In this document: in pieces, positions 12,128 to 24,900 of the stretch | How positions within the stretch are numbered: the stretch's first letter is position 1 | Layout of the letters: the number at the start of each line of letters is the position of its first letter | Assembly (NCBI GenBank): GCA_037127315.1 | Contig: JBBBDQ010000350.1 | Span: 4,010,001-4,074,000 of the forward strand | Direction: 5' to 3' | DNA: 64,000 bases | Source of the DNA: Ascarosepion bandense | Taxonomy: Eukaryota > Mollusca > Cephalopoda > Sepiida > Sepiidae | Made by a program: the position numbers and the translations under genes | The notes under the pieces: model-generated | What the model saw: the letters and a program-made list of their open reading frames with translations, nothing else | Told to the model about the DNA's origin: nothing | Databases searched by the model: none

Positions 12128-15100
12128 TCTCATAGAAATGCAGTGATACAATATTTTCTTGTTTCATCCCATGGTTTCTGATTATTACCCAACAGCAGTA
12201 ATGGCTCTTGTTACAAATGAATAGAAAATACTGCACTTTTTTTTTCTTTTTTTTTTTTTGTATGTTTCATATATTTGACCAGCAATTGTTTTTGTTTTTT
12301 TGTAAATGTATTGTTTAAATCCAATTATAAAAAAAAAAATGATTATAGTCATATAACTCTAGCAACCATCCATAGATAAATGTAAGAGTGTATTTTAAAC
12401 TGAGCACTTTTGAATGCTTATTAAAAATAAGTTATTATTCCAATATCACTTACATCAAGGCTTATGACCATATCATGTTGAATACACTGGTTCTTGCTCG
12501 ATCACTGAAGTTAAGCAACGTTGAGCCTGGTCACTACTTAGATGGGTGACCACTTGGGAATACCAGGTGCTGTAAGCGTTTAGTGACAGATGTGTGTTGT
12601 GGTGCAGTGGATATCGGCTTAGAAAGAGAAATCGGTGAATTGAGTCCGAATTCCAGTTGAATACCCTGCATTCACTTAAGCACTGGTACCCTTGGGAAAG
12701 GTATTAATCCGTCTCTTCCCTCCAGTTATGGGTTAAATAACAAGGGTAGGACTTGGGGACCCTGCCCTTAAAATCAAATTCCAATGAATCTTGATACTTG
12801 AAAAGAAATAAGTATTACTAGACACAAAAACTTATATAAAATCAGCAATAAATTGTTGAAAAAGGTATTACCAGTAATAAATAAAAATTTAGTTGGCAAT
12901 AACTGACCCGCCAAGGTTGATATGCCATAAAAACAAAACAACCAACCAACCAACTTTTATCAAGCTGCATTTGATTTAATTTTTAAAAAGTTGTGACACA
13001 ATTTGCTTTGTGTTCTTCTCCCTTTCCTTCTATTTTATTTTCTCTCAAATTTTTTTCCCCTTCCCTCCATTGGTAACTCATGAGTCATGAAAGCTTTTGA
13101 CTACACAATGTGGATTTTGTTCCATTTATCCACACACAACATTTTCAAAAAAACATCTGTACATTATTAAAAAGATAATCATTAAATATATATAAGCCCC
13201 AAAATGCCTTGTTTTTAATATACATTAAATCTGTGTTCATGATGAGCAAGTTGGGTTTGTAAGAATCAATTCAATATTTTGGTCATATATTTAGGTTGTG
13301 AAAGATTCTCTCATTATAGATTGAATGCAAATGATGATATTTCAAGTTTGATATTTTACTAATTTTCTGTATCGGATGATATGAAGGAAGTTGTATTATA
13401 TGAACTTATAAGAAAGATTTGAAAATTTTCAAGTATCAAACAACGCACATGGATGTGCGTTATGGCGCAATGGATATCGGCTCGGAAAAAGAAATCGGGG
13501 AACCGAGTTCGAATTCCAGTTGAATTCCTTGCATTCACTTACGCGCAAATACCCTTGGGAAAGGTATTAATCCGTCTCTTCCCTCCAGTTATGGGTTAAA
13601 TAACAGGACAGATTGGGTTCTATAGCCTTGGACGGCAACCAGTCTACCGCAGAAAGCAATGGCAACCTACTGCGGGATAATCTTCTGCCCAGTCAGTCAT
13701 GTCTCTTTCGAGACATGATCGCCCAAAGCGTGTATCGCGCATGGCACTTAACTGACTGATCAAACAACAGAAACTTATGCTATTTACATTGTTTGGACTG
13801 TTGTTCTCATTTTCATTGTCATATTCATGACACTCCAGCCTTCTTCAGGTGATATATATTGAAATTTTGAACGAAACACTTTCGGTTCAGATTTTATTTA
13901 ACAGAAAATTATACCCTTGCTTTAATTCTTAAGTTTCTATCTTGGATTAGGGAAAAATATCTTTATTTTTTTTTTTAATCATTTCACCCCAAGCAATGCA
14001 GCCTCACCACCACTGATGCACAAGGGGTACATAGGATGAAAGTGATGAGAAAGAGGGACATGTTATAGAAGGTGTCAGGAAGTGGGTAAGAGAAGGATGA
14101 GAATACTGGTGTGATGGGAGTGGACTGGATGGAGGAAAGAGTATGAGGGAAAGGATGTGAGTCAGTGAGATAGGAGATGACTGTTGACCTTACATTTAAA
14201 TACTTGGAGATTGTAGCTGTCGCGTATATGGAAGGGAATTCCACAGGCGGAAGTGCGAGAAAAGAAGCTGATAGAGTAGAAGTTGCAGTTAAATTTTATT
14301 GGTTTCACTGTAAAAAGGTGGGACCTACTTAGTAGTCTAGTAGCTCAAGTAAATTCATACATAGGTGGCACCAGGGAGCTAAGTTCATCAAAGCAGAAAC
14401 CGTGAAAGTATTTGTAGAAGACATAGGGAAGCCACATTATGCTGGTGAGAAAGTGACTGCATCTGAGCTGCCAAGTCAGGATCAATCACATTACAGATTC
14501 TTCATTGGATTTTGTCAAGAACCCCAGAGGTGAATATCAGGGGCACCCGACCAGATGTGGCAGCAGTATTCAATACACGGGTGGATGATAGATTTATATA
14601 CATGCAGGATGGATTCAGAAATGTGATATCATATTGAATATGATATATTAAAATGAAGAGTGTGGGTGGAATGGAATCAGCAGGCCAAGTTTAAATTCCA
14701 GTTAAAGTTTTTGTCATTTACCCCATTATAGTGGTAATGGTGAAATTAACTGTCTTACTTTAATATTAACATTTAGCATTCATTGGTCAAACATTAGTGT
14801 TGGCTGAAATTTATGAAATTTTTCTTTAAAAACAGTTTTACAGGAAAATAGTTTTCTCAAGTCTTAATGTTATTTATGGTGGTTTTCTTCCTACCCTTTT
14901 GTTTAAAGTCGTGTAGAAAGTCAATATCTTGATTGTCATTATTTTTTCTTTGAATTATGATACTCATTTTAGTTGTTGCTGCTGTTGAAAGTCTTCCAGT
15001 GATGTGGTTTCTGTTATTTGATGAAGTTTTTTGTTTATGATTCTGTAGCATCAATCTACCAGATGTGATGACGGACGGTCTTCTTCAAGATTTACAGGGT

Positions 15101-18100
15101 TTACTTGTTTGAATCATTGATATTAGAAAATGGTTATATATAGCTTATTATTAATACATTTCTGAATGAGTTTGACACCAAGCCTAACATCCTTATGAGA
15201 ATTTTGATTTAATAAGGCTATGTAAGTTCATGACTTGAATTAATGTTTATTTTTTTTGTAGCTTCTTGCAGTGTTGGACAAAACTACTCCACGAGCATAG
15301 CCTATTCTGTGTTGAATTTTACTTACACTTGGGAAGAGAATGAATCCATCTCTTCTATTCTCAGCTTTGGGTAAAACAAGGCAAATTGAACTTTCTAGTC
15401 TTGAAGGGTATGCATGTGGTGCAATGGGTTATCAGCTCTGAATGAGAAATCAGAGCGTCAAGTTTGAATTCCAGTTGAATTTATTGCATTCACTTATGTG
15501 CAAATACTCTTGGGGAAGGTATCAATCCATCCCTTCTCCATCCAACTATAGGTTAAATAACAGGACAGATTGGGTTCTTTAGCCTTGGTTGTCAACCAGT
15601 CTACCACAGAAAGAATTAGCAACCTACTGTGTGGAAAATCTTTTGCTTAGTCAGTCATGGATCCAAAGAGACATGATCACCCTAGCATGTATCTTGTATG
15701 GCACTTAACTGATCAAGTCTTGAAAGACAAGGCTGAAGTAAACTTCCTTGACAACACATTATTGGCTAATGTGGCAGCCATGTCTTTTTTTTTTCTTTTT
15801 TTTTAATCATATCACCCCAAGCAAGGCGATAACGCCACTGATGTGCAGGGGGCTATGTAAGGGTAAAAAGAATGGAAAAGAGAAAGCCGGAAACCGCATC
15901 CTAAACAGGAAACAAGGGATGAGCCTCTTCACCTGTTCAATAGATGTGGGTGGAGTGTGAACCGGGCGATAGTTTAGTCTATCTACTCCAATTGGAAGAA
16001 AAAAAATAAATAAATAAATAAAGAGTGAAAAGACTTGAAAAGGGAAAACCGGAAACCGTATCCTAAACAGGAAACAAGGGATGAGCCTCTTCACCTGTTC
16101 AATAGATGTGGGTGGAGTGTGAACCGGGCGATAGTTTAGTCTATCTACTCCAATTTCTTACAGACTTTAAGAAAGTCTTTATTAATGCTTTGGATTAAGA
16201 AAACTGATATAAGCGACATTAAAATGACTATCTACACTTGTTTATATCTGTAACTGATATGACAATGTTAGGTAGTCAAATGTTATCTCTGGAAAAAAAT
16301 TCCAGTGACCTTGGGCTTAGAATTTATACTGTATTACATTATTAGCCATTTTTAATTTCTGTTTGAATTTCGGAGACAAGGATTTATCATTATTTACATT
16401 CAGACTAATGTCCTCTTTGTTGTTATTGCCATATTTCATTTGTTGTCTGTTTGGCCTGTGTACACTTGTCAATTTATGTAACCTTCAGGGAATTTTTAAC
16501 TGGACTCTTTTATTTAATCCATGGTATACTGGTCATGTTTAGTTTTTATCTATTACTGCTCAGTTTTTACTTACTCTGTTTCTAGGTCAGTTAGTCTGTG
16601 CTACTGGGCCTAGGAATTGAACTCACAATTCCTCTATCACCAAAGTCACATCAATTTTTTAATCTAGTAGACTATTGTCTCACAACAGCCAAAATATTGC
16701 AACAAAAAAATTATAGCCACTTTTAATTTTTCTGCTTTCAGCTCAGTGAGAAGTAAGAGTGCAAGTTTAAATTCCAGTTGAATTGGTTGCATTCACTTAC
16801 ATGCAAATACCCTTGGGAAAGGTATTAATCTATCTTTTCCCTCCATGTATGGATCAAATAACAAAACAGATTGTGTTCTATAAACTTGGTTGGCAACCAG
16901 TCTACCACAGAAAGTAATTGTAACCCACTATGGAAAAATATTCTGCCCAGTCAGTCGTGTCTTTTTCAAGACATGATCACCCAAGCATGTATCATATATG
17001 ACACTTAACTGACTGACTTGCATTGTAAATGTAGAGGATATTTATTGTTAACTGCAGATTACTCTTATAACATCATAGTAGTTTTATGAATTTTATTGAA
17101 TTTTCCAAGTTTCATAGTTTTAACCAACTTATTGAAACTCCAGGAAGCCTATTGTAATTAAAGATTTAGTGTGTGTAACATTTCTAAAAACAAATATTTT
17201 GCGCAAAAATAAATAAAATCCTAATAGTGATGATAGTTATAAAGACAATGTTAATGTGAAACGCCGGTGAGAGAGAGACTGCAGCCGGTCTGCCAAGTCG
17301 GTATCTATCACATTACAGACTCTCCGTTGTATTCTGTCAAGAACCCCCAGGAGAATAGCAGGGGCACCCGACCAGACGTGGCAGCAGTACTCAATGCTCG
17401 GGCGGATGGTAGATCTATATATGTGCAGGATAGATTCAGACGGAAAAAACTTCCGGGCCCTGCACAGGGAACTGACTTTCATAGCAATGGATTTAGCAAT
17501 GGATTCGATATAGTCATTCCACTTGAGGTCCGCTGAAAGTGTGAGACCAAGGAGGCATAGTGTTTTACTCTCTGGGAGGCAAGCCTGTTCCATGCTAATG
17601 GGAGGTAGGTGCAATTCTCGAGATGCTGTAAGCTTGGATGTGCAAGTGGTGCAATGGACAATGGCTCAGAATTGTTAATCAGATAGCTGAGTTCCAATTT
17701 CAGTTGGATTCATTATATTTATTTACATGCAAATCCCAATGGAAAAGGTATGAATCTGCCTATTTCCCCACTCTATGGGTTGGTTAATAAGACTTGTATC
17801 ACTAAAACCATTATCTCAAAAACAAAATTGTATACAAAATAGTTAGATTTCAGCTTTAAATAACCCATAGAGGTGTTGATATGCAAACAAAGAATAATAA
17901 TCTATATAGGACCTTTTCCCTGTCTGTTCACTGTTTACACACTGTTCCTAAACTGTAATTTCAAGTAAATTTCTTCATTTCTGGAAAATTGTCGAAGCAA
18001 ACTTGTATAAAAAATGAAAATCAATTACCTTGAAAAAGAGTTTGTGTTTTTGTGTGTGGTTTGCAGAAGAAAAAAACTACTAAAAATTGTTACCACAAAC

Positions 18101-21100
18101 AGAGCTTCTATGAGTATCAGAAGCTATGCTAATTTTCTGTCATCTCTTTATGGTGTGGCCAATCAGAAAATTGCTCAGTGAATAAAAGTCATTGCTTTTG
18201 CTTACTGGGGAGAAGAAATTTTTTTGAGTTTGAAGAGAGAAAATATGAATTTTTAGCTTGGTGAGCGAAAGTGTAAGTTTTCACTGTTGTGAAGGAAAGG
18301 TTTGATTTCTGACCCCATTTTTGTTGCTATGTTGCCTGTTGAATTATTCACGCCATATTTATGATTGAACTTATTGTTGTTGCACAGATTTTTTTTTTTT
18401 CTAATACGAAACTTCATATATATTCATGTAAGTAAACTTTGCTGTTTTACACATTCATGCCTGCAGTATCAGAGTCCAAGACTCCAACTGCCTTTGGTCA
18501 TATTCCATTTTTTTTTCTTTTTCTTTTTTTTAACCATTTGTTATTCTGACTAAATCAGTCACAAGTTTGTATTTATTCATTCATTTTTTTTTTTTTCTAG
18601 TTTTACTCTTTTGGCTTTAAATAAACTTGTTGATGAACAGGACTTTGTCTTCAGAATTTTTATTGCCTTAAGGCGCTTATCTGGCCGTCTTGAAGTTCGT
18701 ATGTACAGATGTATACTTACTTGGGAAGTAGAACAGTAATGTTTCTGTTTTCTCATGAATTACCTCCCTGTCTCATGGACAGGAAAATGATTATTGATTA
18801 ACAAAGAAATGTTTGTTTCGTTTTATTTATCCAGTTCTTCTTGGATTCTGTCTCATGGTCATTTCATCTTTTATTTATAACTTGTCTCTAACAAAACTTG
18901 TTTGAATGAACATAGGTGGATACATGTATCTCTGTGTTAATATTTATCCTTAACAGTTTCATTGGTTTGTTTGCTTGTTCATAATAAGCAAAAGAATTGG
19001 AAGATTTAAAAAGGGATGAATTAAGTATGTGCATTGTGGTGATGTAGATATTGGCTCAGAATGAGTAATCAGAGAGCTGAGTTCAAATTCCAGTTGAATT
19101 TGTTGCATTCACTTATGTACAAACACTCTTGGGAAAGGTATTAATCTGTCTTTTCTTCCTCTAGCTATGACTTAACAGGACAGATTGGGTTCTACAGCCT
19201 TGGTTGGCAGCCAGTCTACTGCAGAAAGTAATGGCACTCTACTGCGGGAAAATCATTTTCCCAGTCAATCATGATCGCCCAAGCGTGTATGACACTTTAT
19301 TGACTGATATATGCTTCACACCCTACCTAGTTATCTTTTTGGTTTTATACGACATTGAGCAATTCATTTGTTTTTTATGGCTTTGCAATTTTTTGAGACT
19401 AACAATGAATTTTCAGATTCCACTATTTAATCCATAACTAGGGGGAGGAAGTGGATGTAACAAACTTATGCAAAATTTTAACTCAGTTCTTTGATCTCTC
19501 ATCCCAAGACACCATTCATTTATCTAGCAGTATATCACTTTGGTTTGGTTTATGTAATTCACACTTGAAAATATTTGAAAATCTGTAATTATTTCATTAA
19601 AAATATAAAAATTAAGTTGATTTGAACTTATATGACCATTATATAGTGATTAGTGCGTCATAAATTCTCATTATCCTTTAATTGCAAAAAAAAAAAAATT
19701 GTCATCTAAGGCAAAAACAAAAATACTGAGAAAGATTTTTCACAACGCTATAAACATCAGTCACTTAAGTACCATATGTGATACACGCTTGGGCGATCAT
19801 GTCTTGAAAGTGACATGATTGAGTGGGCAGAATATTTTCTTTCAATAGGTTGCTGTTACTTTCTGTGGTAGACTGGTTGCCAACCAAGGATGTAGAACCT
19901 AATCTGTCCTGCTATTTAACTCATAGCTGGAAGAAAAGAGGGATTAATACCTTTCCTATGGGTATTTGTGCATAAGTGAATGCAACAAATTCAAACTCGG
20001 CCCTGTGATTTCCCGTTCTGAGCTGATAGCCACTGCATTATAACACACACCCTATAAACATACCAGAAACAAAAATAATAACTGTTTTTTGTTTTTTTTT
20101 ATTATTATTTTTTTTTTTCTTAAGATCATAAAAGCAGCATTGGTGAAGTGGGATTGTGCGAATTTTGCCTCTCTCTTGGACTTGTTTATGAAGATTATGT
20201 CTTGGTCTTTTTTTTTTTCTTCTTCTCTACTTTTGCTTTTGTTGAGGTTGTCTCTATGACATAAAATTTCTTTTAAGTGATTAAATGTTTTTCTTTATTT
20301 TCCCCCCTTTCTCTCTGTCTCTTGTTTTATCTTAACAAGCCACAGAGTTAAAACATTAATTTAACTAATGTATCACTTTGCATAAAACTTTACAAATATA
20401 TTTTATCTAGCCATACAAATTTGGCAACTGAACACTGATTTCCCAACATGCAAATTTATATAATTCCTAAAACTTGTTCTTTAATCTATTTACTCAAGCT
20501 CTTTAGGTAGGTTATGCAGATTTTCTTCTGTCTCTTATACCTTCAATCTGTCCTATGAGTATCAAATTTCTCAATCCCTATATCCCCATGTGCCCCAGTA
20601 ATTTCAGCTGCCTGTTTCTGATGTTATGCATGTGTCTTTTTTGTTGCCATTGTTTCTGGAATTGTTTTTGCTCACATGTTTCATCTATAGTATTTTCATC
20701 TTCTGTAGAACCACATTTCTGTTGCTTCAAGTCTCTTCTTCATCTGTGAGGAGAATTTCTATCATTCACTGTCATAGAGGACAAATATTACAAAGCAGTT
20801 CAATACTCTTTTTTTGTAATTTATGTTATTTACTTTCAGACTATTGTTCTCATCTTTGTTGTTATCACAATGTTTCAGTTTTTGTGCCCTCTGGTCTTCA
20901 TCAGGTGCAAATTGATCTTAGATAACTTAGAGGGAATTCAGAACTGTACCTTTTATTTAATCAACAGGGGTAGATTGTTCTTGTTCCACTGATCATGTCT
21001 ACAGATATCATCTAGTTCTTATTTTTAGTACTGCTCAGTTATTGCTCACCCATTTCCAGTGAGTTCAAATACACAACACCTGACCCAGGGATTGAACTTA

Positions 21101-21936
21101 TAATCACTATGTCACTAAATTCACAAACCAATTCCTTAATCCATTAAGCTAGTATCCCATAAGATGAAGGTCGGAGGTCACAATAGTCAAGATGTTATGA
21201 TAACAACAAAAATGAGGACAATAGTCCGAATGTAAATAGTATAAATAATGATAACTCTTTTCGCTCAAATCTGATGAAATTTTTCTGTTTCTTTGCTTAG
21301 CTTCTGGAAAGCATTTTTCACTATCCCAATGCTCCTTTGGATTTCTATGTCATATTTTCAGTCCTCTGTTAAAACACTTCCCAGATATTTAAATTGTTGT
21401 ACTTGCTTGATTTTGCTATCTCCAATTTGTAATTTGCATGTTGGGATGTTCCTTTTGCTAACAACCATGAATTCTAGTTTCTTGCAATTAATGTTTAGTC
21501 CTTTCTTCTCATTTTCTTTCATTAATTTCTGTAGGAGTTCTTTTAATTTCCTTTCTATGTCTAATATTAACACTGTGCCATCTGCATATCTTATGTTTTT
21601 AAGACTTTGGTCACCAGGAATGAATCCTAGTAGGACTTCTAACTCTCACAGAATGGCCTTGCCTAAATCTTCAAATATTTTTCCTTTAATTTTCTAATAT
21701 AAAAAGTTACATTACCATATAAGAACAGTGTTAAAAATTCAACATACTGTTAGAAACAGAAATACAGATTGTGCAAAAGAAAATTCGAGTTTATCAATTA
21801 GTCAACAACATAATTATTGCAAAACACATGGCAAGAGGTTTAGTAACTGGTAGTAAAGCTTAATAATTTGTAATAAAGAGAATAAACTGAGTCAGCACTA
21901 CCTCACTATTGTCTTACTTTCTATTAGTGTGACAGG

Positions 21937-21992
<56 letters not shown>

Positions 21993-24900
21993 ATATAATA
22001 CATAACGGCCTCTATTAGAGAGGTTCTTTTACAAATATGTGGTGCTAGGCATGACCATGACAGTAAACTGCATCTGGCAGCAAGGTCTCTGACTGGGAGG
22101 TTGTGAGGAGCATGGAACCACCTCTTAATTGCTGTTGTTCCCAGGTCCACCCTGACCTGGAGTGGTAGCACCTGTTAGGCTCCCAGCTATGGGCAAATAG
22201 TTAACCCCCAAACTGGGGTCAAATCACTATGAAAGTATAAAAATAGACTTTTATAGAAATATATACATAAAAATAGACTTTTATAGAAAAATATACATTT
22301 TTGAAAGAAAAATATTACCAACAATACATTTTTTTTAAAAAATTATTACCATAACACATTTTTGAAGGAAAAAATTATTCTCAGTAAAACATTTTTGAAT
22401 ACAAAACTAGAAGACATTTTCAGTTTTCTAAAATAAAAAGGAATAAAAACAAAAAAATTTCATTAAAATCTGTCTAAATCAACCTTCTCACTGTAACTGA
22501 ACATTAAAAAAAATACCTTAAAACCCCACCTTTTTGGCATTAATTAACCCACAGAGGTTGATATGTCGTTAAACAAAACTCAAACTTTTACAAATATGTC
22601 ATGGTTGCATATTAGTTTCAACAGTTGTTTGTGACATAGTTTATCAAATGATTCCTTATTTTAGCAATTTCTTATCTTCATCTTTGGATTTGTTTTATTC
22701 CTAAAGCAATCCATATAATTGCTAAGGAAAGATTTCTTGATTCTTCTGGTTTTCATTAGGATAAACTTCTTATGTTTGTCTTTTAATTTCTCCCTTGCTT
22801 ATTTTCTCTGTCAGCAAAAGGGTTAACTTTTCATTTAAAAACCAAATTGATTCACTTATTGTATTTGTCTTTTTGGTTTTCTTTTTAGGTTGGAAACAAT
22901 GTGGCAGTTTGCAGCTGGCTCGTTCTAAAGATCGACTCATCTACTTTCAGCGAGCAGAAGCACGAGCAAAGTAAGTAGTGTTAAGTGTAACAAAAGGAGA
23001 AAACAATGGTTGACCAAAACTCAGAGTTAAATCACATACAAATATTTAATTTACGATAAACACAAAATAATACATACACAAAATTTACAATTTTTTTGCA
23101 TTCAAAACAAAAATCTAGAGTTTACTACTGGCAGGCAAAGTGTTACAAAGGGGAAGGAAGGGTTAGTATCTTTACTCAGTTAGGATAGCAAAGAAGTTTA
23201 AGTGCTATATTTTTTGGAAATCCTCAAATGTTTATATAAAGAATAATTATTAGTTTGATCAATGAAAGAGTCAAAAATATCTATTTACCCTTTTAGTTCC
23301 ATGAGGTTCTCTTTCAGGTTTTAGTTGGTCGGCAACTTTTCTTAGAGATTTTTTCAGCTGGATGCACAGATCCACAAATCAGGCCGGAGTTGATAATGTC
23401 AGCAAATCATATTAACAACTGACTACTCTCTTCCCAAAACTTATTTTTATAGGGCCTAACACCTAATTTGCATATTCTAGAATTCTCTAGATTTTACTCA
23501 AATTTTCACAGACATTCTAGCATCTTTCAAACGTTCTATTTCTAATTTCCTTATTTTTATGACTACTTCATGAATTAAAACCTTTTTGTAATAACAAGTA
23601 TGACTCAATAGAGTACCTTACTACAACTTTTTAAACATTATTAATATTATTTTTATATATAAATGCATCCTCATAATAGTAGCATCTTGTTTTGTCTCTG
23701 TCTGAATTTCTGGAATAACGAATTATCATTATTTGCATTAGGACTATTGTCTTTATCTTTCTGCCATTGTGCACTCTGGCCTTTTTCAGGTTTATATTGA
23801 TTTGGGTAAGCTACAAGTAATTCCAAAATTAACACTTTATTTAATCTACAGAAGTAAACAAAATATATCATATATTATATCATCCAGTTCTTATTTTTAG
23901 TACAGCTCAGTTATTTCATACCTGTTTCCACTGAGTTCATGTACCCTCTGCTCATAATCACTATGTCAACAAATTCATGAGACAATGCTTTAATTTAGTA
24001 GGCTTTTGTCTTGTAGAACAATTCTTTGTGGCTATAGCCATAGACAAAGGAACAAGAAGTCTACCACTGTAAATTAAATAAAGGGTTCAGGTTGGAATTT
24101 CCACAATACTACATAGAAATACTTGGACATCTGTCAGTTTTGCTTTGGTATCTGGTACTTTAGTGTAAACAGTGGCAACATGAATTCTCAGAATTAATAG
24201 TAGTTGCTGGATGGAGGGGACATTTCTGAAATTGTAGAGACCTTTTTTTTCATCTTGCCATCTAAAGTGTGCCATGTGTGTATCAGGATTATATGATTAT
24301 AGGCGTTATCACACTCACTCAAGATCTCACAGTGGCTGCTAATGATGAAAATTGTCTACAGCCAGAGATGATACACTAGCTTAACTCTCATCCTCATCCA
24401 ATGTAAGAAGGACCAGATGCACATTTAGCTGGTCAACATTTTGTCAGCTTCTATGAGATATGGAAGCAGAAAACCTACCAGGGTGCTCCTATTAACACTA
24501 CAACACCGGACACCTTGCCACACCTCAATTCCTGATTTTGCTTATTTGGTTCTACCAAACATGCAGCATGTGGCATAGTTCCGTTGTTTCAAGCTGTTGA
24601 TAATGTTAATATTAGGTGTTTCCTTATAAAGAAGTATTTGGCATTCGTTGACTGAGCAGCCAGTACCATTGCCAGTTGAAATTTATTTATAAGAGAAAAA
24701 TATGTTTTTCAAGTCTAGTAGCTGTTTTTGCTCTTTCCAGTATTGATATGGAGGGTGTTCCTTCCTAACCCTTTGTTTGGAGTAGTGTGGAATGTCAACA
24801 TATTAATTTTGCTGTTATTTTCTCTTTTAGATACACTTTCTCATTTTAGTTGTTGCTGCTACTGAGACTTCTAAAGTAATGTCCTTTCTGTTATTTGGTA

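Noticed and set aside
17267..17536. 89-codon plus-strand frame
   Set aside because: It is the shadow of LINE-J coding sequence on the minus strand.
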